Source: Candidatus Acetatifactor stercoripullorum (GTDB taxonomy: Bacteria > Bacillota > Clostridia > Lachnospirales > Lachnospiraceae). Taken from it: a stretch of 50,956 bases of DNA. The notes beneath the pieces were generated by a model that saw nothing but the letters and a program-made list of their open reading frames with translations, searched no databases and was not told where the DNA came from. Positions 42,550 through 49,843 of this stretch are shown in pieces. The DNA is taken from positions 1 to 50,956 of the forward strand of contig DXGH01000049.1 in NCBI GenBank assembly GCA_019114005.1. Reading direction: 5' to 3'. The translations under genes and the position numbers were made by a program. The first letter of the stretch is position 1. Each line of letters starts with the position of its first letter.

Positions 42550-42926
42550 ACTTCCTGATCCTCCAAAATGAGATGGAACAATTCCGTAAGCTCACTGCCG
42601 CTCATTCCATAGGCTTTTCCCTTACGGACAGCAGCCTCCAGATCCCTTTCCACTTCCTTCTTTCTTTCCTCCTCCATCAGACCCTGGCCATTGCAGGCCA
42701 CAAAGCTTCCCTTTCCGTGCACGGTGATGATGAAGCCTTCCTCCTCCAGAGCATCATAGGCTTTTTTTACGGTCAGGGCACTGACCTTTAAATCCTTTGC
42801 CAGGGTACGGACGGAAGCAAGGGGCTGTTGTTCCTTCAGATCTCCCTGCAGAATCATCTGCTTTATCTGTGAAACAATCTGCTCATAGATGGGCTGCATG
42901 GAGGAATGATTAATAATTAAATTCAT
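42546..42926 (-). CDS. GntR-family regulator, YtrA subfamily
   Basis: 126 residues from ATG 42926, with AAAGGAG before it; an in-frame extension to 42977 runs through the promoter. A GntR winged helix (about 8-75; PIYEQIVSQIKQMILQG, LASVRTLAKDLKVSALTVKKAY, GKGSFVA) is followed by a short helical tail of about 45 residues, the small YtrA-type effector region. It should repress its own operon until an envelope stress signal appears. The long palindrome at 42943-42995 over its promoter fits this. Confidence 0.93.
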   Translation of the reverse strand: MNLIINHSSMQPIYEQIVSQIKQMILQGDLKEQQPLASVRTLAKDLKVSALTVKKAYDALEEEGFIITVHGKGSFVACNGQGLMEEERKKEVERDLEAAVRKGKAYGMSGSELTELFHLILEDQEV

Positions 42927-42942
42927 GGCGCCACTCCTTTGT

Positions 42943-42995
42943 ATAAACAGTATATAACAGTGCATAACTGTTGTCAACTGTTTTATACTGTTTAT
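42943..42995 (-). promoter_or_regulatory. GntR promoter covered by a long operator palindrome
   Basis: On the minus strand, TTGACA (42977-42972) and TATACT (42954-42949) are 17 bases apart, a near-ideal promoter. It is overlain by two 19-base arms, 42943-42961 and 42977-42995, complementary at 18 of 19 positions (core AACAGT/ACTGTT), with another ACTGTT in between. This is what an autoregulated YtrA-type repressor would bind. Confidence 0.8.
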
Positions 42996-43026
42996 TCAGA
43001 ATAATTTTTGAGGGAAAGGGAACAGT

Positions 43027-43057
43027 AAAGCTGATAAAAAATATTTGCTTCAGCTTT
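43027..43057 (+). repeat. Inverted repeat before the GPH symporter
   Basis: AAAGCTGA (43027-43034) and TCAGCTTT (43050-43057) are 15 bases apart and end six bases before GGAGG. It could be an operator or an mRNA hairpin that affects translation of the symporter. Confidence 0.4.
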
Positions 43058-43073
43058 GAGAACGGAGGAAATC

Positions 43074-44468
43074 ATGGAAAACAAGCGTCCTTTCGGACTT
43101 CGGGATAAATTGGGCTATCTTTTCGGCGATTTTGGAAATGACTTCAGCTTTATCTTTGCCAGCAGCTATCTCATGGTATTTTATACCAAGGTGCTGGGAC
43201 TGAGCGGCTTTGCGGTGGGACTTTTGTTTTTGGCTGCCAGGGTGGTGGACGCCTTCACGGATGTGACCATGGGACGGATTGTGGATACCATGGAACCGGC
43301 AAAGGACGGACGGTTCCGCCCCTGGATCCGGAGAATGTGCGTTCCCGTAGCCGTGGCCAGCACCATTATGTATGTGTATGTGGTCCGGGATTGGCCCTAT
43401 GGCGCAAAAATGACATATGTGGTAATCACTTATCTTTTGTGGAGCAGCTTCTGCTATACCGCCATCAATATACCTTACGGCTCCATGGCCTCAGTGATCA
43501 GCGCGGATGCGGGGGAGAGAGCCTCTCTTTCCACCTGCCGCAGTCTGGGAGCCAGCCTTGCCAGCCTTGTCATCGGGGTGCTGGTTCCTTTGTTTATCTA
43601 TGAGACGGATGATGCAGGAAACCAGATTGTGATTCCCGTGAGGTTTACTCTCACTGCGGTGGTATTCGGAGTGCTTTCCGTGATCTGTTATGTGCTCTGC
43701 TACATGCTGTGCAGGGAGAGGGTGACCTTTGCCAAAAAGAAGGAAGAGAAAAAAGAGGGAATAGGAGCCCTCTTGAAAAGTCTGGCAAAAAACCGGCCCC
43801 TTTTGGCGGTGGTATGCTCCGCGTTGATTCTTTTGCTTGCCACTTTACTGGCACAGACCATGAACAATTATCTGTTTTTGGACTATTTCAAAAACGCCAG
43901 GGCAGTGTCCGTGCTGAATCTGGTCAGCATCGGAGGAATGCTTCTGCTTGCCCCCTTTATCTCCAAAATTACCACAAATTACGGGAAAAAGGAGGCAGGA
44001 GCCTTTGGCATGCTCCTGGCGGGCATCGTTTATCTGTTGATTTTCTTTTTGCGCATCAGGAGCATCCCGGTATTTACCCTGCTGGTATTTTTCGGAATGC
44101 TGGGTACGGGACTGTTTAACATGATAACCTGGGCTTTTATCACAGATATCATTGATTATCAGGAGGTAGCCACCGGAAAGCGGGAGGACGGCACTGTGTA
44201 TGCGGTGTACTCCTTTGCAAGGAAGCTGGGGCAGGCTCTGGCGGGAGGAGTAGGCGGCTTTGCCCTGACGGCCATCGGCTATGTGTCCGAGGCTCCGGCC
44301 CAGACTGCGGAGGTTTCAGACAGAATCTATTCAGTGGCAACCCTGATACCGGGAATCTGCTATCTTCTGATTTTTCTGATCATGCAGTTTTGGTATCCTC
44401 TTGGGAAAAAAGAGGTGGAGGAAAACGCCGCCGCCTTGCGGGAGAAGAGAAACAGGGAATCCTTGTAA
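43074..44468 (+). CDS. GPH-family sugar:cation symporter
   Basis: 464 residues from ATG 43074 (GGAGG before it). Twelve membrane segments of the MelB/GPH fold; recognisable are YLFGDFGNDFSF near the N-terminus, the VVDAFTDVTMGRIVDT loop with its acidic cation-site residues, and DIIDYQEVATGKREDGTVYAVYSF in the second half. It takes up a glycoside, pentoside or hexuronide with Na+ or H+. The next gene is a GH2-like protein 18 bases later, so a transporter-hydrolase pair was probably ancestral. The true substrate cannot be told. Confidence 0.9.
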   Translation: MENKRPFGLRDKLGYLFGDFGNDFSFIFASSYLMVFYTKVLGLSGFAVGLLFLAARVVDAFTDVTMGRIVDTMEPAKDGRFRPWIRRMCVPVAVASTIMYVYVVRDWPYGAKMTYVVITYLLWSSFCYTAINIPYGSMASVISADAGERASLSTCRSLGASLASLVIGVLVPLFIYETDDAGNQIVIPVRFTLTAVVFGVLSVICYVLCYMLCRERVTFAKKKEEKKEGIGALLKSLAKNRPLLAVVCSALILLLATLLAQTMNNYLFLDYFKNARAVSVLNLVSIGGMLLLAPFISKITTNYGKKEAGAFGMLLAGIVYLLIFFLRIRSIPVFTLLVFFGMLGTGLFNMITWAFITDIIDYQEVATGKREDGTVYAVYSFARKLGQALAGGVGGFALTAIGYVSEAPAQTAEVSDRIYSVATLIPGICYLLIFLIMQFWYPLGKKEVEENAAALREKRNRESL

Positions 44469-44486
44469 GAAAGCAGGAAAAAGAAA

Positions 44487-45413
44487 ATGGGTTTTGACAA
44501 AAAAGCGCCTGGAGCAGGCGCAGAGGTTTATTGTACCCTGGAGCCGGGAAAGGCTATATTGGAGTGGAAGCTTTATGTGACAGAGGAAGAGCCGGGAGCG
44601 TTTTTCAGAATTCTGGTCTATGACAAAAGGGATATGCTGGTTTTGGAGGGAAGGCAGTGTGTGGGGGAGGAAGAGCTGCTTCGAACCTTGCTGCTGCATC
44701 CTCATCTATGGCGGGGACCGGAGGATGCGTATCTTTACCGGGCGGAAATCTTTCTGGTGGGACCAGGGGAAAGGGGAGTGCTGGACAAAATTTCCTTTTG
44801 GTTTCCCATTCGAAGCTTTCGGGAGGTTTTGGGAAAAGGCTGGTATCTCAACGGGGAGCCCTTTTGCCGTAAGACGGTGCGGTATGAGGCAGCCTGCTTA
44901 AGAGAGGAGACGCAAAAAGAGCTGTCCCTTTTTGTACAGATGGGGGCCAATACGGTAAGCATTGAAAGTCCGGGGAAGCAGCCAGCCTTCTTTTATAGGC
45001 TTTGCGAAGAGCTGGGACTTGTGGTGTGGGTGCTTGGAAAAGGAGAGGAAGCAAAGGCCCATATGCTTTTGCAGGGAGGCATTCCAACATCGCTTTTTTA
45101 CCGCTATAAGGCCCGCTGGAGCACAGAACCCTTTGTATACATCAGTCTGGACAGCCTCAGGCGGGAAAAGGACGGCAATTTTTCCATTACGGTTTACAGC
45201 AGCCAGAAGAAGGCAGCCTTGTATGTGGATGGAGTGCTCTTTGAATTTCAGTCCGGCCAGGGGGAATTTATCTTCCGGGAAATTCCTTTTTCCAAATTAT
45301 TTTTATGTCTCACCGCCGAGGCCGGGGAATGTACCATGTCCCTGACAGTTCACAAAACTTTCACAAAGGCTTCACTTTTCCATGACAATTACCCCCTAGA
45401 ATGTTCTTCATGA
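44487..45413 (+). CDS. Shortened GH2-like protein without the catalytic barrel
   Basis: 308 residues; GH2 enzymes are usually 600-1000. The N-terminal third resembles the GH2 immunoglobulin-like domain (AILEWKLYV, LWRGPEDAYLYRAEIFL). Then GWYLNGEPFCRKTVRYEA and VQMGANTVSIESPGKQPAFFYRLCEELGLVVW match the start of the GH2 barrel (normally 'MGANTIRLSHYP...YDLCDELGLLVW'). The rest of the barrel with both catalytic glutamates is missing, and the sequence passes directly to YKARWSTEPFVYISL, like the domain after the barrel. The frame is open and has normal codon use, so it may be a kept non-enzymatic protein, for instance a sugar-binding one. It is probably co-transcribed with the symporter. Confidence 0.65.
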   Translation: MGFDKKAPGAGAEVYCTLEPGKAILEWKLYVTEEEPGAFFRILVYDKRDMLVLEGRQCVGEEELLRTLLLHPHLWRGPEDAYLYRAEIFLVGPGERGVLDKISFWFPIRSFREVLGKGWYLNGEPFCRKTVRYEAACLREETQKELSLFVQMGANTVSIESPGKQPAFFYRLCEELGLVVWVLGKGEEAKAHMLLQGGIPTSLFYRYKARWSTEPFVYISLDSLRREKDGNFSITVYSSQKKAALYVDGVLFEFQSGQGEFIFREIPFSKLFLCLTAEAGECTMSLTVHKTFTKASLFHDNYPLECSS

Positions 45414-45437
45414 AAAAGTACATCCGGGAGGCAGAAA

Positions 45438-46514
45438 ATGATTGAAGTATCAAATCTTACAAAAAAATATGGCGATCATATAGCCGTAGATCACCTATCT
45501 TTTCGGGTAGAAAAGGGGCAGATTTACGGTTTTCTTGGGCCCAACGGAGCCGGAAAGACCACCACAATGAATATTCTTACGGGTTATCTGGCGGCTACGG
45601 AGGGCACTGTGACCATAGATGGCAGGGATATTCAGAAGGAACCGGAGGCGGCCAAGAGAAATATCGGGTATCTGCCGGAGCTGCCGCCTCTTTACACGGA
45701 AATGACAGTGCAGGAGTATCTGGCCTTTGCGGCGGAGCTGAAGAAGGTTCCGAAAAAGGAGCGGGCAAAGCAGATCGGTGAGGTCATGGAAATGACCCAG
45801 ATTACGGACATGAAAAACCGTCTGATTAAGAACCTTTCCAAGGGCTATCGTCAGAGGGTGGGGCTTGCCCAGGCAATTTTAGGGTATCCCGAGGTTATTA
45901 TTCTGGATGAGCCCACGGTGGGACTGGACCCCAAACAGATCATAGAGATCCGGGATTTGATCCGCAGGCTTGGGGAAAACCATACCATTATTTTAAGCTC
46001 TCACATCTTGTCCGAGGTCAGCGCCGTATGCGACCATATCATGATCATAGCCCACGGCAAGCTGGTGGCCAGCGATTCGCCGGAGGGGCTGCAGCGGCTT
46101 ATGAGCGGGGCTATGGAGCTTAAGCTTACAGTAAAGGGAGATGAGAAGCGGCTGCAGGAGGCTTTGGCCCAGGTTGCAAATGTAGACCATATGGAACAGC
46201 TGGAAGCACAGAAGGACGGCAGCGTAAGAATAAAAATCGTTTCCAAGGAAAATACGGATATCAGAGAGGAAGTATTTTATGCCCTGGCGGACGCCAGACT
46301 ACCCATTATGGAAATGACCCACCTTGAGAAGTCGCTGGAGGACATTTTCCTGGAGCTGACGGAGGATGCGAAGGCCTCGGAGCCGGCAAAAAAGCGTCTG
46401 TTTGCGGGAAAAGGACGCCCGAAGCGCAAAAAAGAGGAACCAAAAGAGGATATAAAAGAGAACCAGGCAGAAGAAGCAGACTCTGCGTCCGAAGCACAGA
46501 AGGAGGGGAAATAA
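45438..46514 (+). CDS. ABC transporter ATPase, GldA-like
   Basis: 358 residues. Walker A GPNGAGKTT (about 35-43), Q-loop GYLPELPPLYTEMTV, signature LSKGYRQRVGLAQ, Walker B IILDEPTVGLDP, H-loop LSSHILSEV. An extra C-terminal region with Lys/Glu-rich low-complexity tail (about 310-358, KRKKEEPKEDIKENQAEE). With the next two genes it forms the GldA-GldG-DUF4340 set. The start has GGAGG before it. Confidence 0.92.
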   Translation: MIEVSNLTKKYGDHIAVDHLSFRVEKGQIYGFLGPNGAGKTTTMNILTGYLAATEGTVTIDGRDIQKEPEAAKRNIGYLPELPPLYTEMTVQEYLAFAAELKKVPKKERAKQIGEVMEMTQITDMKNRLIKNLSKGYRQRVGLAQAILGYPEVIILDEPTVGLDPKQIIEIRDLIRRLGENHTIILSSHILSEVSAVCDHIMIIAHGKLVASDSPEGLQRLMSGAMELKLTVKGDEKRLQEALAQVANVDHMEQLEAQKDGSVRIKIVSKENTDIREEVFYALADARLPIMEMTHLEKSLEDIFLELTEDAKASEPAKKRLFAGKGRPKRKKEEPKEDIKENQAEEADSASEAQKEGK

Positions 46515-46515
46515 T

Positions 46516-48627
46516 ATGCTTGCGATTTATAAAAGAGAATTAAAATCCTATTTCCGATCCTTTATCGGTCTGCTGTTTATCGCGGTCACCCTGTTTTTCC
46601 TGGGACTGTATTTTACAGTTTATAACCTTTTAAACGGCTATCCCTATTTTGCTTATTCCGTATCCAGCGTGATCTTCCTTTTTATGCTCAGTGTGCCTAT
46701 TCTGACTATGCGTATTTTGGCGGAGGAAAAGAGAAGCAAAACGGATCAGCTGATTCTCACGGCGCCGGTGTCCGTGGGCGCCGTTGTCATGGGCAAATTT
46801 CTGGCCCTGGTCACAATCTTTTTGATTCCAACGCTGATTGCCTGTGTGTATCCTCTGATCATGGCAAACTTTGGAAGTGTGCCTATGGGAGAGGCCTACC
46901 TTTCCATTTTGGCATTTTTCCTGTTTGGAACAGCTTCCATCGCCGTGGGCGTGTTTATTTCATCCTTGACGGAAAGTCAGGTGATTGCGGCAGTTTTGAG
47001 CTTTGCAGTGCTGTTTCTGGGATATATGATGCCCTCTATCTGCAGCATTATTTCTTCCACAGGAAACCTCCTTACCAGACTGCTTGGCTGCTTTGATATG
47101 TACACTCCCTTTGCCAATCTTTTGGAGGGAACGCTGAATATAGGCTCTATTGTGTACTTTGTGTCCCTGACGGCGCTGGTGCTGTTTCTCACCGTGCAGT
47201 CCATTCAAAAGAGACGCTACAGCGTATCTGTAAAAAATTTAAGCTTCAGCGCATACAGTACAGGAATGATTGCCCTTGCTATCGCTGTTGTGGCAGCGGC
47301 CAATCTTGTGATCGGGGAGATGCCTTCCTCCTGGACGGCCATTGACCTGACAAGTGAAAAGCTGTATTCCCTGACAGACCAGACAAAGGAATTTGTAAAC
47401 AATATGCAGGAGGACGTGACCATTTACGTGATCGTAAATGAGGACAATCAAGACACCACCCTGGGGCAGACGCTGCAGCGGTATGACGATCTTTCCGACC
47501 ATATTACGGTGGAGTACGTGGATCCTACCGTGAATCCCAGATTCCACACCCAGTATACGGACAGCACGATTTCCATTAACAGTCTGATTGTGGTCAGCGA
47601 CAAGAGAAACAGGGTCATCGATTACAGCGATATTTATGAAAGCAGCTTTGACTATTCCACCTATACCAGCACCACAACAGGGTATGACGGTGAGGGACAG
47701 ATCACCAGTGCTTTAGACTACGTGCTTTCTGATGACCTGCCCAAGGTATACCTGACGGAAGGACATGGGGAATATAGTTTAAGCAGCAGCTTTACCGACG
47801 CCCTTACCAAGGAAAATGTGGAATATGAGACCATCAATCTGATGGATTATGACACAGTGCCCGAGGATACGGCCTGCTTGATTATAAACGGGCCCCAGAG
47901 CGATCTTTCCGCTGACGATGCCGATAAGGTGACCAGCTATCTGGAAAGCGGCGGAAAGGTTATCCTCATCACAGGCTATACGGGAAGTGAAATGCCAAAC
48001 AGAGACGCTCTTCTGGAATACATGGGAATGAGCATTGCGGATGGCCTGGTAGTGGAACAGGATCAGAATTATTATTACAGAAGCCCTTATTATCTGCTGC
48101 CTGATGTGAGCGCAGATACTTATACCTCCGGAATTTACGGAAACTACTACATTTTTGCTCCCTATTCCCAGGGAATCCTCATTGCAGATGAGGAAGCGGA
48201 GGGCATGACCTATACCACCTTCCTGTCCACCTCTGAAAGCGCTTATTCCAAGGTGGATATCACAAATATGGAAAACTTTGAAAAGAGTGAAGGAGATATC
48301 GACGGACCCTTCGGCGTAGGCGTGGAAGCCGTTAAAGCCCTGGAGGAGGGGGAAGCAACCATGGTGGTATACAGCTGTGACCAGCTGTTTACCGATGACG
48401 CAAATGTTATGGTCAGTGGAGCCAATCAGATGATGTTTGTAAACACAGTGGGCGGCTTTGTGGATCATGAGGTAAGCGTTTCCATTCCTGTGAAGAGCTA
48501 TCAGGTATCTTATCTGACGGTGAATCAGTCCGACGCAGTGTTAATCGGACTGGTGACTACCATTGTGCTTCCCGTAGGCTGTCTGGCAGCAGGCTTTGTA
48601 ATCTGGTTTAGAAGGAGAAAACGCTGA
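46516..48627 (+). CDS. ABC-2 permease fused to GldG-type domain
   Basis: 703 residues. The first part (about 1-255) has seven membrane segments and the YKRELKSYFRSFIGLLFIA start of ABC-2 permeases. The external part (about 275-660) matches the GldG/ABC auxiliary domain (DLTSEKLYSLTDQTKEF, VDPTVNPRFHTQY, YLTEGHGEYSL, CLIINGPQSDLSADDADKV). A last membrane segment (about 675-697) ends in RRRKR. In Bacteroidetes GldF and GldG are separate and needed for gliding; here they are one protein, as in other Firmicutes, and gliding is not expected. It starts one base after the ATPase stop. Confidence 0.9.
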   Translation: MLAIYKRELKSYFRSFIGLLFIAVTLFFLGLYFTVYNLLNGYPYFAYSVSSVIFLFMLSVPILTMRILAEEKRSKTDQLILTAPVSVGAVVMGKFLALVTIFLIPTLIACVYPLIMANFGSVPMGEAYLSILAFFLFGTASIAVGVFISSLTESQVIAAVLSFAVLFLGYMMPSICSIISSTGNLLTRLLGCFDMYTPFANLLEGTLNIGSIVYFVSLTALVLFLTVQSIQKRRYSVSVKNLSFSAYSTGMIALAIAVVAAANLVIGEMPSSWTAIDLTSEKLYSLTDQTKEFVNNMQEDVTIYVIVNEDNQDTTLGQTLQRYDDLSDHITVEYVDPTVNPRFHTQYTDSTISINSLIVVSDKRNRVIDYSDIYESSFDYSTYTSTTTGYDGEGQITSALDYVLSDDLPKVYLTEGHGEYSLSSSFTDALTKENVEYETINLMDYDTVPEDTACLIINGPQSDLSADDADKVTSYLESGGKVILITGYTGSEMPNRDALLEYMGMSIADGLVVEQDQNYYYRSPYYLLPDVSADTYTSGIYGNYYIFAPYSQGILIADEEAEGMTYTTFLSTSESAYSKVDITNMENFEKSEGDIDGPFGVGVEAVKALEEGEATMVVYSCDQLFTDDANVMVSGANQMMFVNTVGGFVDHEVSVSIPVKSYQVSYLTVNQSDAVLIGLVTTIVLPVGCLAAGFVIWFRRRKR

Positions 48628-49256
48628 TGAAGAAACAAAAAATACAGATGCTTGTGCTTTTGGCAATTCTGGTGGTCCTGGCAGCAGGCTTTTTGGGGAT
48701 TAGACAGTACAATCAGATGCAGAGCGAAGAGCCCCAGGAGGAAACAGGAATCACTGTGGTGGATATCGCCGCGGAGGATATCGTAAGATTTTCCTACGAT
48801 TATGAGGATGTGACCTACACCTTTGAAAAGGAGGAGGATACCTGGTATGCGGCGGAGGATCACTCCCTGAATCTGGTGCAGACCAGCGTAAATTCCATGA
48901 TTACAGACGTGGCGCCGTTTATTGCCGAGCAGGTCATTGAAAATGTGACAGATATGTCACAGTATGGACTGGCACAGCCTGCCCGCACCATATCCTTTGA
49001 GACGGCTTCGGAAAGTTATATTTTCTACGTGGGAGACTTCAACGACGTGTCCAGCGTTTACTATCTGTGCAGGCCGTCGGAGACCACAGTGTATGTGGTT
49101 CCGGCGCTGACGGTAAACCGCTTTAACAGAACGCTGGAGGAACTGGTGGAAGAGGAAGAGAGCACGGAGACGGCGACAGAGACGTCAGAAACCGAGGAGA
49201 CGGTGACGGAAACGGCCGCAGAAACCCAGGAAACTGCGGCTGAACCGGAAGAATAG
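48627..49256 (+). CDS. DUF4340 envelope protein
   Basis: 209 residues. One N-terminal membrane segment (about 7-25), then an external DUF4340-like domain (about 40-170; VDIAAEDIVRFSYDYED, LAQPARTISFETASES, YFYVGDFNDVSSVYY-like region) and a Thr/Glu-rich tail (about 172-209) that looks like a flexible spacer. The ATG shares its A with the GldG gene's TGA stop (TGATG), so it is translationally coupled and presumably its partner. The function is unknown. Confidence 0.85.
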   Translation: MKKQKIQMLVLLAILVVLAAGFLGIRQYNQMQSEEPQEETGITVVDIAAEDIVRFSYDYEDVTYTFEKEEDTWYAAEDHSLNLVQTSVNSMITDVAPFIAEQVIENVTDMSQYGLAQPARTISFETASESYIFYVGDFNDVSSVYYLCRPSETTVYVVPALTVNRFNRTLEELVEEEESTETATETSETEETVTETAAETQETAAEPEE

Positions 49257-49290
49257 CAAATTTTAGAGGGCTGTAAAAAGTCAATAACCA

Positions 49291-49330
49291 AGAACCGCCA
49301 GAACCGGCATTTTCCGGAACTGGCGGTTCT
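49291..49330. terminator. Strong hairpin after the GldG operon
   Basis: AGAACCGCCAG (49291-49301) pairs with CTGGCGGTTCT (49320-49330), with an inner CCGG/CCGG. It lies 34 bases after the DUF4340 stop. No good T-run follows, so it may be a stabilising hairpin or a weak terminator. Confidence 0.55.
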
Positions 49331-49491
49331 GCATACTTTCCGGTGCGGAAAAACAGTATGGAAGTTTTCGTACTAAAGCAGAAGAAATACGAATACTGGC
49401 ATAAGAAGATTAACTCCTTGATTTTTCGTGGGATATGATATACACTTTTAGCATAGATAAAGAGTTTTTTTAACTTTAATTTTTTTTCATT

Positions 49492-49553
49492 AATGGCACC
49501 TTCTTTCTGTGGTTTGTTTGTATATTAATTATATCGGAAAAGGTGCCATTTTT
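49492..49553 (+). terminator. Wide-loop hairpin with T-run
   Basis: AATGGCACCTT (49492-49502) is perfectly complementary to AAGGTGCCATT (49540-49550), and T continues to 49553. The loop is 37 bases and AT-rich. It may end a short untranslated transcript or be a small element of its own. Confidence 0.5.
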
Positions 49554-49659
49554 GTGTATTTATACGTTCAAAAAATTTTTTCCACAAGAAAACGCCGAAA
49601 AGAGATGTGGCCTTTATTCTTGAGATGATGTGCGGTATGGTATTGTTTTTTGTGGGGGA

Positions 49660-49689
49660 CATCAGTGTGGGAAACATCAGTGTGGGAAA
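49660..49689 (+). repeat. Two tandem copies of a 15-base unit
   Basis: CATCAGTGTGGGAAA occurs at 49660-49674 and 49675-49689, and a third partial copy (CATGGCGGGGAA) follows. Confidence 0.7.
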
Positions 49690-49843
49690 CATGGCGGGGA
49701 ATGTGATTTCGATTTTAAGCGACGCAGCCATGCGGTATTGCCTTTCGACCCGCCTGTGTTTACCGGCGGCCTGGCAGCAGCCCGTGTTTTTTACGGCATC
49801 TGCGGCAGGAGTGATAAAAAAACAAAAGAGAGGATGAAGCTGT

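Larger units (their letters stand above)
49257..49843 (+). other. Long intergenic region with hairpins and a short repeat
   Basis: About 590 bases without a convincing gene. It holds the hairpin at 49291-49330, a possible weak promoter (TTGATT near 49418 and TATACA near 49439), the hairpin at 49492-49550 and the 15-base repeat at 49660-49689. It is visibly AT-rich from 49380 to 49600 compared with its neighbours. A frame at 49607-49837 has no ribosome site or recognisable product. Confidence 0.5.

Noticed and set aside
49607..49837. Possible 76-residue plus-strand gene with ISVGN repeats
   Set aside because: GTG start without a ribosome site, no recognisable domain, and the repeat alone explains the pattern.
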